Shown here: positions 29,963 to 39,800 of the stretch, in pieces
How the letters are laid out: each line of letters opens with the position of its first letter
Position numbering within the stretch: the stretch's first letter is position 1
NCBI RefSeq assembly: GCF_029872155.1
Contig: NZ_JARXLA010000005.1
Span: forward strand, 310,001 to 374,000
Direction of reading: 5' to 3'
DNA length: 64,000 bases
DNA from: Hyphomicrobium sp. D-2
GTDB lineage: Bacteria > Pseudomonadota > Alphaproteobacteria > Rhizobiales > Hyphomicrobiaceae
The notes under the pieces: generated by a model
Databases searched by the model: none
Told to the model about the DNA's origin: nothing
Seen by the model: only the letters and a program-made list of their open reading frames with translations
Program-made: the position numbers and the translations under genes

Positions 29963-31153
29963 ATGGCCAAGTCAAAATTCGAGCGGACTAAGCCGCACTG
30001 CAACATCGGGACGATCGGCCACGTCGACCATGGCAAGACGTCTCTGACTGCTGCCATCACCAAGGTCCTCGCTGAATCGGGTAAGGCACAGTTCTCGGCT
30101 TACGATCAGATCGACAAGGCTCCTGAAGAGCGCGAGCGCGGCATCACGATTTCGACCTCGCACGTCGAATACGAGACCGATAAGCGCCACTACGCGCACG
30201 TCGACTGCCCAGGCCACGCCGACTACGTGAAGAACATGATCACCGGCGCCGCTCAGATGGATGGCGCGATCCTGGTTTGCTCGGCTGCCGACGGCCCGAT
30301 GCCGCAGACTCGCGAGCACATTCTGCTTGCCCGTCAGGTTGGCGTTCCTGCGCTGGTCGTGTTCCTGAACAAGGTCGACATGGTCGACGATCCTGAGCTC
30401 ATCGAACTCGTTGAGATGGAGCTTCGCGAGCTGCTGTCGTCCTATCAGTTCCCGGGCGATGACATTCCGATCGTTAAGGGCTCGGCTCTGATGGCTCTGG
30501 AAGATAAGAGCCCCGAGATTGGCCGCGAAGCAATCCTCAAGCTGATGGATGCTGTGGACGAATACATTCCGCAGCCTGAGCGTCCGATCGATCTTCCCTT
30601 CCTTATGCCGATCGAAGACGTGTTCTCGATCTCCGGTCGCGGCACCGTTGTGACCGGTCGTATTGAGCGCGGCATCGTCAAGGTTGGCGAAGAAATCGAA
30701 ATCGTCGGCATCCGCGACACGCAGAAGTCGACCGTCACGGGCGTCGAAATGTTCCGCAAGCTGCTCGATCAGGGCCAGGCTGGCGACAACGTCGGCTGCT
30801 TGCTGCGCGGTATTGACAAGGAAGCTGTTGAGCGCGGCCAGGTGCTGTGCAAGCCGGGCACTGTTAAGCCGCACAAGAAGTTCAAGGCTGAGGCTTACAT
30901 CCTCACCAAGGAAGAAGGTGGCCGTCATACGCCGTTCTTCACGAACTACCGGCCGCAGTTCTACTTCCGTACGACGGACGTGACCGGTGTTGTCACGCTG
31001 CCGGAAGGCACGGAAATGGTGATGCCGGGCGACAACATCACGGTTGATGTTGAGCTGATCACGCCGATCGCAATGGAAGAGAAGCTCCGCTTCGCTATCC
31101 GTGAAGGTGGCCGTACGGTTGGCGCCGGCGTCGTCGCACAGATCATCGAATAA
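29963..31153 (+). CDS. tuf: Elongation factor Tu
   Basis: A 396-residue protein with the P-loop GHVDHGKT at residues 19-26, [12 protein letters not shown] and NKVDM for GTP binding, and domains II and III ending [11 protein letters not shown]. It carries aminoacyl-tRNA to the A site. ATG 29963 follows GTGGAGAGCCACT. One tuf copy is in this window; many relatives carry a second elsewhere. A hairpin precedes rpsJ. Confidence 0.98.
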   Translation: MAKSKFERTKPHCNIGTIGHVDHGKTSLTAAITKVLAESGKAQFSAYDQIDKAPEERERGITISTSHVEYETDKRHYAHVDCPGHADYVKNMITGAAQMDGAILVCSAADGPMPQTREHILLARQVGVPALVVFLNKVDMVDDPELIELVEMELRELLSSYQFPGDDIPIVKGSALMALEDKSPEIGREAILKLMDAVDEYIPQPERPIDLPFLMPIEDVFSISGRGTVVTGRIERGIVKVGEEIEIVGIRDTQKSTVTGVEMFRKLLDQGQAGDNVGCLLRGIDKEAVERGQVLCKPGTVKPHKKFKAEAYILTKEEGGRHTPFFTNYRPQFYFRTTDVTGVVTLPEGTEMVMPGDNITVDVELITPIAMEEKLRFAIREGGRTVGAGVVAQIIE

Positions 31154-31171
31154 TCACTTGAGAGCGGAGGG

Positions 31172-31204
31172 GCGCCCACCGTATTGGGCGCTTCTCGTCT
31201 TTTG
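31172..31204 (+). terminator. Hairpin between tuf and rpsJ
   Basis: Stem 31172-31178/31185-31191 (GCGCCCA/TGGGCGC) is followed by TTCTCGTCTTTT. It could be a weak terminator or attenuator that separates str and S10 expression; in many bacteria S10 leader RNA is the target of L4. Confidence 0.5.
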
Positions 31205-31218
31205 AAAGAGTGCGGGAC

Positions 31219-31527
31219 ATGAACGGCCAGAATATTCGCATCAGGCTCAAGGCTTTCGATCATCGAATTCTTGATGCTTCGACGCGGGAAATCGTCAACA
31301 CGGCGAAGCGCACAGGCGCTGAGGTGCGGGGGCCTATTCCCTTGCCGACCCGGTTCGAGCGGTTCACCGTTAACCGTTCGCCGCACGTCGACAAGAAGAG
31401 CCGCGATCAGTTTGAGATGCGCACGCACAAGCGTTTGCTCGACATTGTCGATCCTACGCCGCAGACGGTTGATGCGCTGATGAAACTCGATTTGGCGGCA
31501 GGCGTCGACGTCGAGATCAAGCTTTAA
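31219..31527 (+). CDS. rpsJ: 30S ribosomal protein S10
   Basis: A 102-residue protein beginning [26 protein letters not shown], with the conserved [29 protein letters not shown] loop region. S10 binds in the 30S head and, with NusB and NusG, takes part in antitermination. The start at 31219 matches the family; the ATG at 31210 would add three residues. Confidence 0.97.
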   Translation: MNGQNIRIRLKAFDHRILDASTREIVNTAKRTGAEVRGPIPLPTRFERFTVNRSPHVDKKSRDQFEMRTHKRLLDIVDPTPQTVDALMKLDLAAGVDVEIKL

Positions 31528-31592
31528 TCGGCATCCGAGCCAGCGGATCTTCCGCCTGGCATCATGTGAACTTAGAAGGAAGGAATGCTCTC

Positions 31593-32306
31593 ATGCGTTC
31601 CGGAGTGATTGCTCAGAAGGTCGGGATGACCCGTATCTTCACGGACTCGGGAGAACACATCCCGGTGACCGTGTTGAAGATGGACAACGTCCAGGTCATT
31701 GCGCACCGCACGAACGACAAGAACGGTTACACGGCTCTTCAGCTTGGCGCTGGAAGCCGCAAGCCGTCGCGTCTCACCAAGGCCGATCGGCAGAACTTCG
31801 CCGTCGCTCAGGTTGAGCCGAAGCGCAAGCTCGTTGAGTTCCGGGTTACGCCCGAGAACGTCATCGAGGTTGGTGCTGAGATCACCGCCGACCATTTCGT
31901 TCCGGGTCAATTCGTTGACGTCACCGGCACGAACCAGGGCAAGGGCTTCCAGGGCCCGATGAAGCGCTGGAACTTCGGTGGTCTTAACGCCTCGCACGGT
32001 GTTTCGATCAGCCACCGCAGCCACGGTTCGACCGGTCAGCGCCAGGACCCCGGTAAGGTGTTCAAGGGCAAGAAGATGGCCGGCCACATGGGTGATGAGC
32101 GCGTCACCACCCAGAACCTCGTCGTCGTTAAGACGGACGTGGATCGCGGTCTGGTTATGATCCGTGGAGCGGTTCCCGGTTCGAAGGGTGGTTGGGTTCT
32201 GGTTCGCGACGCCGTTCGCAAGGAGCCCCACAAGGACGCTCCGCGCCCGGGCGCATTCCGTGCACGTAACGCTGGCGCCGCCGCCGAGACGAAGGAACAG
32301 GCGTGA
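31593..32306 (+). CDS. rplC: 50S ribosomal protein L3
   Basis: A 237-residue protein beginning [30 protein letters not shown]. It contains the loop that reaches the peptidyl transferase centre ([40 protein letters not shown]). ATG 31593 is preceded by AGAAGGAAGGAATG; an upstream GTG frame start at 31566 is not family-like. The stop overlaps the rplD start by one base (TGATG), showing coupled translation. Confidence 0.97.
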   Translation: MRSGVIAQKVGMTRIFTDSGEHIPVTVLKMDNVQVIAHRTNDKNGYTALQLGAGSRKPSRLTKADRQNFAVAQVEPKRKLVEFRVTPENVIEVGAEITADHFVPGQFVDVTGTNQGKGFQGPMKRWNFGGLNASHGVSISHRSHGSTGQRQDPGKVFKGKKMAGHMGDERVTTQNLVVVKTDVDRGLVMIRGAVPGSKGGWVLVRDAVRKEPHKDAPRPGAFRARNAGAAAETKEQA

Positions 32307-32944
32307 TGAAGGTTGATGTCACCACGCTCGCGGCCGCTAACGCCGGCACCGTTGAGCTTTCGGATGCGATTTTCGGGCTTAGCCCGCGTCCCGACCTGAT
32401 CCAGCGGATGATCCGCTATCAGCTCGCGAAGCGTCGCGCCGGCACGCACTTCTCCCAGGATCGTTCGCTTGTGAACGTGACTGGAAAGAAAGTGTATCGT
32501 CAGAAGGGTACCGGTGGTGCCCGTCACGGCGATCGCTCTGCCCCGCAGTATCGCGGTGGTGGTAAGGCTTTCGGGCCCAAGCCGCGCGATCACGCTATCG
32601 ATCTGCCAAAGAAGGTGCGTGCACTTGCGCTGCGCCACGCTTTGTCGGCGAAGCTGAAGGCCGGTGAGATCGTTGTGCTCGACAAGGCCGAGGCTGCGGA
32701 CGGCAAGACGTCAGCGCTGCGCGCCCAGTTTGCGAAGCTGGATTGGAACAACGTGCTCATCATTGATGGCGCGGAGTTGGAAGTTGGCTTCGTTCGTGCA
32801 GCACGCAACCTGCCGAACATCGACGTTCTGCCGGTTCAGGGCATCAACGTGTACGACATCATTCGTCGTCGCAAGCTGGTGCTTACCAAGGCTGCAATCG
32901 CTGCTCTCGAAGAGCGGTTCGCTGGTGCGGAGAGCAAGCAATGA
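32306..32944 (+). CDS. rplD: 50S ribosomal protein L4
   Basis: A 212-residue protein: [33 protein letters not shown], then the extended loop lining the exit tunnel ([37 protein letters not shown]) and the C-terminal globular part. In some bacteria L4 represses the S10 operon. The start overlaps the rplC stop (TGATG); its own stop overlaps the rplW start (ATGA). Confidence 0.97.
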   Translation: MKVDVTTLAAANAGTVELSDAIFGLSPRPDLIQRMIRYQLAKRRAGTHFSQDRSLVNVTGKKVYRQKGTGGARHGDRSAPQYRGGGKAFGPKPRDHAIDLPKKVRALALRHALSAKLKAGEIVVLDKAEAADGKTSALRAQFAKLDWNNVLIIDGAELEVGFVRAARNLPNIDVLPVQGINVYDIIRRRKLVLTKAAIAALEERFAGAESKQ

Positions 32945-33234
32945 AAAAGCTTAGCGCTTATGACGTGATTGTCTCTCCGGTCATCACCGAGAAGGCGACG
33001 CTGGTTTCCGAAGCCAATCAGATCATCTTCAACGTTGCCCCGCGTGCAACGAAGACGGAGATCAAGGCAGCGGTAGAGCAGCTCTTCAAAGTGAAGGTCA
33101 CGGCTGTCAACACGCTGGTCCGCAAGGGCAAGCTGAAGGCGTTCCGCGGCCGTCGTGCACTGCAGAGCGATACCAAGAAAGCCATCGTGACGTTGGCCGA
33201 AGGTCAGCACATCGATATTTCTACGGGCCTCTGA
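32941..33234 (+). CDS. rplW: 50S ribosomal protein L23
   Basis: A 97-residue protein with the family core [48 protein letters not shown]23 sits at the tunnel exit and is the docking site for trigger factor and SRP. ATGA overlap with rplD. Confidence 0.97.
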   Translation: MKKLSAYDVIVSPVITEKATLVSEANQIIFNVAPRATKTEIKAAVEQLFKVKVTAVNTLVRKGKLKAFRGRRALQSDTKKAIVTLAEGQHIDISTGL

Positions 33235-33258
33235 GGTTCCGGAGACTAGGAAACGACC

Positions 33259-34080
33259 ATGGCACTGAAGACATTCCGCCCGACCTCTCCCGGCCTGCGC
33301 CACTTGGTGCTGGTTGATCGTGCGCAGCTCTGGAAGGGCGCGCCGGTTAAGGTACTGGTCGAGGGCAAGTCGAAGTCGGGCGGCCGCAACAACTCGGGCC
33401 GTATCACCACCCGCCACATCGGTGGTGGTCACAAGCGCGCTTATCGCCTTGTGGACTTCCGTCGCCGCAAGTTCGATGTGCCGGCAACTGTTGAGCGTCT
33501 GGAATATGACCCCAACCGTTCGGCGTTCATCGCTTTGATCAAGTATGAGGACGGTGAGCTGTCCTACATTCTTGCTCCGCAGCGTCTGGCAGCCGGTGAC
33601 CAGGTCATTTCCGGTGAGAAGGTCGACGTCAAGCCCGGCAATGCGATGCCGCTGGCTGGCATGCCGATCGGCACCATCGTGCACAACGTTGAGCTGAAGT
33701 CCGGTCGTGGCGGTCAGATCGCGCGTTCGGCCGGTGCCTTCGTGCAGCTCGTTGGCCGTGACGCTGGCTGGGCCATTCTGAAGCTCAACTCTGGCGAGAC
33801 GCGTCGCGTTCGCGCCGAGTGCATGGCAACAATCGGTGCGGTTTCGAACCCAGATCATTCCAACGAAGTAGTTGGCAAGGCCGGCCGTACTCGCTGGCAG
33901 GGTCGTCGCCCAACCGTTCGGTCGATCACCATGAACCCGATCGATCACCCGAACGGCGGTCGTACCAACGGCGGTAAGCACTGGATGACTCCATGGGGCA
34001 AGCCGACCAAGGGTGCGAAGACCCGCAAGAACAAGGCAACCGACAAGTTCATCATTCGTGGCCGTCAGAAGAAGAAGTAA
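33259..34080 (+). CDS. rplB: 50S ribosomal protein L2
   Basis: A 273-residue protein of normal length. It has the conserved [20 protein letters not shown] start and the C-terminal loop [27 protein letters not shown] with the functionally important His. L2 supports peptidyl transfer and subunit joining. It follows rplW by 24 bases and has a good AGGAAACGACC site. Confidence 0.98.
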   Translation: MALKTFRPTSPGLRHLVLVDRAQLWKGAPVKVLVEGKSKSGGRNNSGRITTRHIGGGHKRAYRLVDFRRRKFDVPATVERLEYDPNRSAFIALIKYEDGELSYILAPQRLAAGDQVISGEKVDVKPGNAMPLAGMPIGTIVHNVELKSGRGGQIARSAGAFVQLVGRDAGWAILKLNSGETRRVRAECMATIGAVSNPDHSNEVVGKAGRTRWQGRRPTVRSITMNPIDHPNGGRTNGGKHWMTPWGKPTKGAKTRKNKATDKFIIRGRQKKK

Positions 34081-34107
34081 TCAGACGACGGTACGAGGAG
34101 ACACGAT

Positions 34108-34389
34108 ATGGCAAGATCAGTTTGGAAAGGCCCGTTCATTGATGGGTACCTGCTCAAGAAAGCAGAGAAGGTACGCACTTCGGGTCGCAATGAAATCATC
34201 AAGATGTGGAGCCGCCGCTCGACGATCCTGCCGCAGTTTGTCGGCCTGACGTTCGGCGTCCACAACGGGCACAAGCATGTGCCTGTTGCGATCACGGAAG
34301 ACATGATCGGGCACAAATTCGGCGAGTTCGCGCCGACACGTAACTTTCCCGGTCACGGTGGCGACAAGAAAGCCACCAAGGGCAGATAA
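34108..34389 (+). CDS. rpsS: 30S ribosomal protein S19
   Basis: A 93-residue protein reading [21 protein letters not shown], then [46 protein letters not shown]19 forms part of the 30S head near the A-site tRNA and inter-subunit bridge. ATG follows ACGAGGAGACACGAT. Confidence 0.97.
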   Translation: MARSVWKGPFIDGYLLKKAEKVRTSGRNEIIKMWSRRSTILPQFVGLTFGVHNGHKHVPVAITEDMIGHKFGEFAPTRNFPGHGGDKKATKGR

Positions 34390-34413
34390 GACTTTAAGGC
34401 GAAGGCGAAGATT

Positions 34414-34875
34414 ATGGGCAAGCCCAAACGCGAGCGCAGCCTCTCCGACAGCGAGGCGCAGGCCGTGGCAAGGAACCTCCGGGTTTCGCCGCGTAAGCTG
34501 AACCTTGTCGCCGGTCTGATCCGCGGCAAGCCGGTTGACACCGCTCTGGCTGACCTGGAGTTCTCCCGCAAGCGCATCGCGCAGGACGTCCGCAAGTGCG
34601 TGATGTCAGCCGTTGCAAATGCTGAGAACAACCACGGTCTGGACGTCAACGAACTCGTTGTCTCCGAGGCTTATGTCGGAAAAAACCTGACCATGCGCCG
34701 GTTCACGGCACGTGGACGCGGTCGCGCTTCTTCTATCGTGAAGCCGTTTGCGCAGATCACGGTAGTTGTCCGACAGAAGTCGGATGAAGAGAATGAGAAG
34801 GCGGCCAGCAAGAAGGCCAAGGCTGCGAAGGGCTCCAAGAGCGCTGCGACGAAGCCCGCCAAGGAGACTGCATAA
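34414..34875 (+). CDS. rplV: 50S ribosomal protein L22 with a basic C-terminal tail
   Basis: A 153-residue protein. The core ([34 protein letters not shown] to [23 protein letters not shown]) is normal. About 28 further residues, rich in Lys, Ala and Glu, extend past the usual end ([25 protein letters not shown]). L22's beta-hairpin lines the exit tunnel. Such low-complexity tails occur in some alphaproteobacteria. The stop overlaps the rpsC start by one base (TAATG). Confidence 0.96.
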   Translation: MGKPKRERSLSDSEAQAVARNLRVSPRKLNLVAGLIRGKPVDTALADLEFSRKRIAQDVRKCVMSAVANAENNHGLDVNELVVSEAYVGKNLTMRRFTARGRGRASSIVKPFAQITVVVRQKSDEENEKAASKKAKAAKGSKSAATKPAKETA

Positions 34876-35672
34876 TGGGTCAGAAAGTCAATCCGGTCGG
34901 GCTGCGCGTTGGCGTCAATCGCACGTGGGATAGCCGCTGGTTTGCCGCTCGTGGTGAGTATGGCCGCCTTCTGCATGAAGACATGCAGATGCGCGATCAT
35001 ATCATGAAGCAGCGTCGTCAGGCTGGCATCTCCAAGGTCGTGATCGAGCGTCCGCACAAGAAGTGCCGCGTTACGGTTCATACGGCTCGCCCCGGTGTGC
35101 TCATCGGCAAGAAGGGCGCCGACATCGAGAAGCTGCGCAGCCAGCTCGCGCGTTTCACGAATTCGGAAGTGCACCTCAACATCGTTGAGATCCGCAAGCC
35201 GGAAATCGACGCTACGCTGGTCGCTGAGACCATCGCGCAGCAGCTCGAGCGCCGCGTTGCGTTCCGCCGTGCGATGAAGCGTTCGGTGCAGTCGGCTCTT
35301 CGTCTCGGCGCCCAGGGCATTCGTATCAACGTTGCCGGCCGTCTTGGTGGCGCTGAAATCGCCCGCACGGAGTGGTATCGCGAAGGTCGCGTGCCGCTGC
35401 ACACGCTGCGCGCTGACATCGATTTCGGTTACGGCGAGGCTCACACGGCCTATGGCGTGATCGGCATCAAGGTCTGGATCTTCAAGGGCGAGATCATCGA
35501 GCACGATCCGATGGCCTCTGAGAAGCGTAACGCAGACCTGCAGGAAAGCGGTGGTGGCGGTGGTCGTCCGCGTCGGGATGGTGACCGTGACCGAGGCGAT
35601 CGCGGTGATCGTCGCGAGCGACGTGAGGCAGCTCCGGCAGCCGCCAACGGCGATAATGCAGAGAAGGCGTGA
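34875..35672 (+). CDS. rpsC: 30S ribosomal protein S3 with an Arg/Asp/Gly-rich tail
   Basis: A 265-residue protein. The N-terminus ([24 protein letters not shown]) and the KH domain ([18 protein letters not shown]) are normal, and the C-terminal S3 domain ends with the [10 protein letters not shown] segment. The tail ([25 protein letters not shown]) has Arg/Asp repeats. S3 lies at the mRNA entry tunnel and contributes to helicase activity. S3 tails of this type are variable among relatives. Confidence 0.97.
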   Translation: MGQKVNPVGLRVGVNRTWDSRWFAARGEYGRLLHEDMQMRDHIMKQRRQAGISKVVIERPHKKCRVTVHTARPGVLIGKKGADIEKLRSQLARFTNSEVHLNIVEIRKPEIDATLVAETIAQQLERRVAFRRAMKRSVQSALRLGAQGIRINVAGRLGGAEIARTEWYREGRVPLHTLRADIDFGYGEAHTAYGVIGIKVWIFKGEIIEHDPMASEKRNADLQESGGGGGRPRRDGDRDRGDRGDRRERREAAPAAANGDNAEKA

Positions 35673-35706
35673 GGCAGCATTGCCGCGCTGACAAGGACGA
35701 AACGAC

Positions 35707-36117
35707 ATGCTGCAACCCAAACGCACAAAGTACCGTAAGACTTTCAAGGGCCGCATCCATGGCGCAGCCAAGGGTGGAACGGACTTGAACTTCGGTTCTC
35801 ACGGCCTCAAGGCCATCGAGCCGGAACGTATTACGGCGCGTCAGATCGAAGCTGCCCGTCGTGCTATCACGCGTCACATGAAGCGTGCTGGCCGCGTGTG
35901 GATCCGTATTTTCCCGGATGTTCCGGTCACGAAGAAGCCGGCGGAAGTCCGCATGGGTTCGGGTAAGGGCTCCATCGAATTCTGGGCTGCTCGTGTAAAG
36001 CCGGGCCGCATCATGTTCGAACTCGATGGCGTTCCGGATCAGATCGCCCGCGAGGCTCTGGTACTGGGCGCAGCCAAGCTGCCGATCAAGACGCGTATTG
36101 TTACGCGTATTGGCTGA
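35707..36117 (+). CDS. rplP: 50S ribosomal protein L16
   Basis: A 136-residue protein of normal length: [62 protein letters not shown], then the [25 protein letters not shown] part. The RMGSGKG loop contacts A-site tRNA. It is translated after GGACGAAACGAC. L16 is a late assembly protein needed for an active peptidyl transferase centre. Confidence 0.97.
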   Translation: MLQPKRTKYRKTFKGRIHGAAKGGTDLNFGSHGLKAIEPERITARQIEAARRAITRHMKRAGRVWIRIFPDVPVTKKPAEVRMGSGKGSIEFWAARVKPGRIMFELDGVPDQIAREALVLGAAKLPIKTRIVTRIG

Positions 36118-36148
36118 GCACTGAAGAATTTTACGAGGAATCAAGGCG

Positions 36149-36352
36149 ATGAAGGCGGAAGGCTTTCGGGATATGACGCTCGACCAGCTGGATGACCAGC
36201 TGCAAAAGCTCAAGAAGGAGCAGTTCAATCTGCGCTTCCAGCGGGCTTCGGGCCAGCTCGAGAATACGGCGCGGGTGCGTATTGTCCGCCGCGACATTGC
36301 CCGCTTGCTGACCGTTGCACGCCAGAAGCGCGCCGGCGGCGCCAAGGGCTGA
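36149..36352 (+). CDS. rpmC: 50S ribosomal protein L29
   Basis: A 67-residue, all-helical protein with the family pattern [48 protein letters not shown]. It packs next to L23 at the tunnel exit. It is preceded by GAGGAATCAAGGCG and followed by rpsQ after 10 bases. Confidence 0.96.
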   Translation: MKAEGFRDMTLDQLDDQLQKLKKEQFNLRFQRASGQLENTARVRIVRRDIARLLTVARQKRAGGAKG

Positions 36353-36362
36353 GGAGTTAGCA

Positions 36363-36599
36363 ATGCCAAAACGCGTGCTGCAGGGCGTGGTCGTATCCGA
36401 CAAAAACGACAAAACGATAGTCGTCGAGGTCGAACGCCGTTATACCCACCCACTGTTCAAGAAAGTTGTGCGGCGGACCAAGAAGTATCACGCCCACGAC
36501 GAGAACAACGCATTCAAGATCGGCGATCGGGTTGAGATCGTTGAGAGTGCGCCAATCTCAAAGAACAAACGTTGGGTGGTTCTAACCGAGAACGGTTAG
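36363..36599 (+). CDS. rpsQ: 30S ribosomal protein S17
   Basis: A 78-residue OB-fold protein: [49 protein letters not shown], then the [23 protein letters not shown] end. It binds 16S rRNA early in 30S assembly. ATG 36363 follows GAGGAGTTAGCA; the in-frame upstream extension is not family-like. Confidence 0.97.
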   Translation: MPKRVLQGVVVSDKNDKTIVVEVERRYTHPLFKKVVRRTKKYHAHDENNAFKIGDRVEIVESAPISKNKRWVVLTENG

Positions 36600-36688
36600 T
36601 ACCAACGGTCGCTTTTTAGCGCGGATGCAAGTCCGCCAATTGATGCCAGGTCGCTCTTTGAGAGCGGCAGTTTGAAAGGGAAGCCGCG

Positions 36689-37057
36689 ATGATCCAGATG
36701 GAGACCAATCTCGACGTCGCTGACAATTCGGGCGCGCGCCGCGTTCAGTGCATCAAAGTGCTGGGCGGCTCGAAGCGCAAGTACGCGACCGTGGGCGACA
36801 TCATTGTCGTTTCGGTCAAGGAAGCTATTCCGAAGGGTCGCGTTAAAAAGGGCCAGGTCATGAAGGCGGTGGTTGTTCGCACCGCCCATGGCGTTCGCCG
36901 TCCCGATGGTTCATTGATCCGCTTCGACCGCAACGCGGCTGTGCTGATCAACGCCCAGGGTGAGCCTGTCGGTACCCGTATCTTCGGGCCGGTCACGCGC
37001 GAGCTCCGGTCGAAGAACCACATGAAGATTATTTCGCTGGCGCCGGAGGTGCTGTAA
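36689..37057 (+). CDS. rplN: 50S ribosomal protein L14
   Basis: A 122-residue protein of exactly usual length: [33 protein letters not shown], then [32 protein letters not shown]14 forms a bridge to the 30S subunit. It starts the spc operon part after an 89-base gap and overlaps the rplX start by one base (TAATG). Confidence 0.97.
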   Translation: MIQMETNLDVADNSGARRVQCIKVLGGSKRKYATVGDIIVVSVKEAIPKGRVKKGQVMKAVVVRTAHGVRRPDGSLIRFDRNAAVLINAQGEPVGTRIFGPVTRELRSKNHMKIISLAPEVL

Positions 37058-37335
37058 TGGCCTCGCTGAAAATTAAAAAAGGCGATCATGTGATCGTCAT
37101 CGCCGGCCGCGACAAGGGCAAACACGGCGAAGTTGTCGAGATGCTCCCAACGGAGCAGCGCGCGATCGTTCGTGGCGTCAATGTTGTTCGTCGTCATCAG
37201 AAGCAGACGGCGAGCCAGACGGGCGGCATCATTTCGAAAGAAGCACCGATTCAGTTGTCGAATCTGGCGCTTGAAGATCCCAAGGACGGCAAGCCGACTC
37301 GCGTCGGTTTCAAGTTCCCTGAGGATGGCAAGTAG
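37057..37335 (+). CDS. rplX: 50S ribosomal protein L24, cut short by an in-frame TAG
   Basis: 92 residues: the KOW start [29 protein letters not shown], then [54 protein letters not shown]. The TAG at 37333-37335 stands where the family continues with KVR-type residues. The next 14 codons, in the same frame, read VRFAKRSGEVIPER and then TAA at 37378-37380. That is the expected L24 end (compare KVRVAKRSGDVI in relatives). A single A-to-T change (AAG to TAG) would explain it. L24 starts 50S assembly by binding the 5' domain of 23S rRNA. Confidence 0.9.
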   Translation: MASLKIKKGDHVIVIAGRDKGKHGEVVEMLPTEQRAIVRGVNVVRRHQKQTASQTGGIISKEAPIQLSNLALEDPKDGKPTRVGFKFPEDGK

Positions 37336-37380
37336 GTTCGCTTCGCCAAGCGCTCGGGCGAAGTCATTCCGGAGAGATAA
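37336..37380 (+). other. Untranslated C-terminal part of rplX after the TAG codon
   Basis: Fourteen sense codons plus TAA follow the in-frame TAG and encode a conserved L24 C-terminus. Its preservation points to a very recent change, a sequence error, or readthrough of TAG. Confidence 0.8.
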
Positions 37381-37386
37381 TGAGCC

Positions 37387-37959
37387 ATGGCTGACAAAGG
37401 TAAATCGGCGAAGAACGCCGGCGGCGCACAGCCGAAGCGCAAGGCCGACAAGGCCGCTGCTGCATCGAGCGAGCCGCGTGCACCGGCGAAGCCGCGCCCG
37501 GCTGACTACAAGCCGCGCATGAAGGCTCACTACGAGAACGTCGTCCGCGACGAGATGCAGAAGAAGTTCGAGTACTCGAACTGCATGCTGCTGCCGAAGC
37601 TGGAAAAGATCGTTCTCAACATGGGTGTCGGCGAAGCCGTTCTCGACCGTAAGAAGGTCGATAATGCTGCTGGCGACCTGGCACTCATCGCCGGTCAGCG
37701 CCCGGTGCAGACCAAGGCCCGTACGTCCCTCGCGACGTACAAGCTTCGCGAAGGTATGCCGATCGGCGCCAAGGTGACCCTGCGCGGCGACCGTATGTAT
37801 GAATTCCTGGACCGTCTGGTCACGATCGCGCTGCCGCGCGTGAAGGACTTCCGCGGTCTCAACCCGAAGAGCTTTGACGGTCGCGGCAACTACGCCTGCG
37901 GTCTGAAGGAGCACATCGTGTTCCCCGAAATCGACTACGATAAGGTCGATCAGATCTGA
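37387..37959 (+). CDS. rplE: 50S ribosomal protein L5, C-terminus lost by a +1 shift
   Basis: 190 residues from ATG 37387. The first 38 or so are a Lys/Ala/Pro-rich extension ([22 protein letters not shown] and on) not found in most L5 proteins. The core is normal: VPKL-type region [18 protein letters not shown], then [35 protein letters not shown]. There a TGA at 37957-37959 ends the frame. The remaining conserved L5 residues ([19 protein letters not shown] and on) are encoded one base out, to TAG at 38050. Removing one base in TGAGGGT (37957-37963) gives QIWGMD and a full protein of about 220 residues. L5 binds 5S rRNA and contacts P-site tRNA. Confidence 0.9.
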   Translation: MADKGKSAKNAGGAQPKRKADKAAAASSEPRAPAKPRPADYKPRMKAHYENVVRDEMQKKFEYSNCMLLPKLEKIVLNMGVGEAVLDRKKVDNAAGDLALIAGQRPVQTKARTSLATYKLREGMPIGAKVTLRGDRMYEFLDRLVTIALPRVKDFRGLNPKSFDGRGNYACGLKEHIVFPEIDYDKVDQI

Positions 37960-38050
37960 GGGTATGGATATCATCGTGTGTACGTCGGCTAAAACCGACG
38001 ACGAGGCCCGCGAACTTCTGCGCGCCTTTAACTTCCCGTTTCGCAGCTAG
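37960..38050 (+). other. Displaced C-terminal coding part of rplE
   Basis: The +1 frame from 37961 reads [19 protein letters not shown] and then [10 protein letters not shown] with TAG at 38048-38050. This matches the conserved L5 end without any further change, so the shift is single and recent, a sequencing error, or a recoding event. Confidence 0.85.
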
Positions 38051-38091
38051 AGGACCCTCGGGATTCCCGAAAAGGCCTTTGGAGGATTTAG

Positions 38092-38397
38092 ATGGCTAAG
38101 ACGAGCTCGGTAGAGAAGAACAAGAGGCGGCGCAAGCTGGTGGCTCAGGCCTCCGAGAAGCGCAAGCGTCTCAAGGCAATCGCCAACGATCTGCAGGTGC
38201 CGGCAGAGCAGCGCTTTGCTGCCCGCATCAAGCTGGCTGAGATGCCGCGCAACAGTTCCGCGACGCGCATCCGCAATCGTTGTGAGCTGACGGGCCGTGC
38301 CCGCGGCTACTACCGCAAGCTCAAGATGTGCCGTAACCAGCTTCGCGATCTCGCTAGCCAGGGTCTGATCCCGGGCATGACGAAGTCGAGCTGGTAA
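38092..38397 (+). CDS. rpsN: 30S ribosomal protein S14 (zinc-independent form)
   Basis: A 101-residue protein with [19 protein letters not shown], then [39 protein letters not shown]. The length and the lack of a CxxC...CxxC zinc knuckle mark the C-minus (zinc-free) form. S14 stabilises the 30S head. ATG 38092 follows TTTGGAGGATTTAG, a strong site. Confidence 0.97.
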   Translation: MAKTSSVEKNKRRRKLVAQASEKRKRLKAIANDLQVPAEQRFAARIKLAEMPRNSSATRIRNRCELTGRARGYYRKLKMCRNQLRDLASQGLIPGMTKSSW

Positions 38398-38412
38398 GGG
38401 AGATTAGACACA

Positions 38413-38811
38413 ATGGCGATCAATGATCCCTTGGGCGATATGCTCACCCGCATCCGTAACGCGCAGATGCGCCGCCGTCCCAAGTGCGTTACGCCGGCCT
38501 CGAACATCCGTGGCCGCGTTCTCGACGTGCTTGAGGAAGAAGGTTACATCCGCGGCTATGCCCGCGTGGACCAGACCGGCGTGATGCCGATCTTCGAGAT
38601 CGAGCTGAAGTATTATAACGGGCAGCCGGCCATCCGTGAGATCAAGCGTGTTTCCACGCCAGGTCGTCGCGTTTACTCAGCGGTGCGTGATCTGCCGACC
38701 GTCGCCAACGGCCTCGGTGTCGCGATTCTCTCTACGTCCAAGGGCGTCATGTCGGATGCCAAGGCCCGTGAAGAGAACGTCGGCGGGGAGATCCTCTGCA
38801 ACATCTTCTAA
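38413..38811 (+). CDS. rpsH: 30S ribosomal protein S8
   Basis: A 132-residue protein: [49 protein letters not shown], ending VATLS-type region [31 protein letters not shown]8 binds the central domain of 16S rRNA, and in enterobacteria represses the spc operon by binding mRNA near rplE. That control point is where the L5 frame is broken here, though I see no link. Confidence 0.97.
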   Translation: MAINDPLGDMLTRIRNAQMRRRPKCVTPASNIRGRVLDVLEEEGYIRGYARVDQTGVMPIFEIELKYYNGQPAIREIKRVSTPGRRVYSAVRDLPTVANGLGVAILSTSKGVMSDAKAREENVGGEILCNIF

Positions 38812-38864
38812 CTTGCTGCGCGCTTACATCGGCGAGCGGCAGGAAACAGGATTTTGGAACGACC

Positions 38865-39404
38865 ATGTCACGTATCGGCAAAAAGGTAGTCCCGGTCCCG
38901 TCCAGTGTGACGGCGACGATCAACGGGCGAGAGATCAAGGTCAAGGGACCGAAGGGCGAACTGTCCTTTACGGTTCCGGACAAGATCAACATCGAGAAGA
39001 CGGATGACGGCATCGTCGTCACGCCTGTCGACGACACGAAGATGGCGCGCTCCATGTGGGGCATGTCACGCACCATGATTTCCAATCTGATTGGCGGCGT
39101 AACCGAGGGTTACTCGCAGATCCTGGAAATTCACGGCGTCGGTTTTCGTGCCGCCATGAAGGGCAAGGATCTGCAGCTTCTCATCGGCTTCAGCCACGAT
39201 GTGATTCATCAGATTCCGGACGGCGTTGAGGTGAAGGTCTCGGGCGCCAAACAGGAAATCATCACCGTCACCGGCATCGACCGTCAGCTTGTCGGGCAGG
39301 TATCAGCAAACATTCGCGCCTCGCGGCCGCCGGAGCCCTACCAGGGCAAGGGCATCCGCTATCAGGGCGAATACATCTTCCGCAAGGAAGGTAAGAAGAA
39401 GTAA
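38865..39404 (+). CDS. rplF: 50S ribosomal protein L6
   Basis: A 179-residue protein with two related domains: MSRIGKKVVPVPSSVTATINGREIKVKGPKGELSF, then LEIHGVGFRAAMKGKDLQLLIGFSH and the end PPEPYQGKGIRYQGEYIFRKEGKKK. L6 lies near the sarcin-ricin loop. It is intact, between two damaged genes. ATG 38865 has a modest site (GGAACGACC). Confidence 0.97.
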   Translation: MSRIGKKVVPVPSSVTATINGREIKVKGPKGELSFTVPDKINIEKTDDGIVVTPVDDTKMARSMWGMSRTMISNLIGGVTEGYSQILEIHGVGFRAAMKGKDLQLLIGFSHDVIHQIPDGVEVKVSGAKQEIITVTGIDRQLVGQVSANIRASRPPEPYQGKGIRYQGEYIFRKEGKKK

Positions 39405-39416
39405 GGACGCCGCCCC

Positions 39417-39782
39417 ATGGCTAATACCGCGCTCAATAAGCTGTTCGATCGGCGCAAGTCACGTGTGCGCCGTCAGTTGAAAGCTAATTCCACCGGGCGT
39501 CCGCGCCTTTCGGTGCACCGTTCGTCCAAGCACATTTATGTGCAGGTGATCGACGATGCCGCCGGCCGCACGCTCGCTTCGGCGTCTACGCTGGAAAAAG
39601 ACCTGCGCACGTCCCTGAAGACGGGTGCCGATACTGCCGCCGCCGCCGCTGTAGGCAAGCTGATCGCTGAACGTGCGACGAAGGCCGGTGTCAAGGACGT
39701 CGTCTTCGACCGTGGCGGTTACATCTATCACGGCCGCGTCAAGGCGCTGGCCGATGCGGCCCGCGAAGGCGGCCTGAACTTT
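39417..39782 (+). CDS. rplR: 50S ribosomal protein L18, stop codon missing (frame runs into rpsE)
   Basis: 122 residues: [47 protein letters not shown] to the usual end [21 protein letters not shown]. Relatives stop right after this Phe. Here TTT is followed by GAA GAA GAG GAT TGC AAC and then the GTG of rpsE, with no stop. One extra T would give TTT TGA and restore the normal end. L18 brings 5S rRNA into the 50S subunit together with L5. As written, the whole frame 39417-40376 encodes a 319-residue L18-S5 protein. Confidence 0.9.
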
Positions 39783-39800
39783 GAAGAAGAGGATTGCAAC

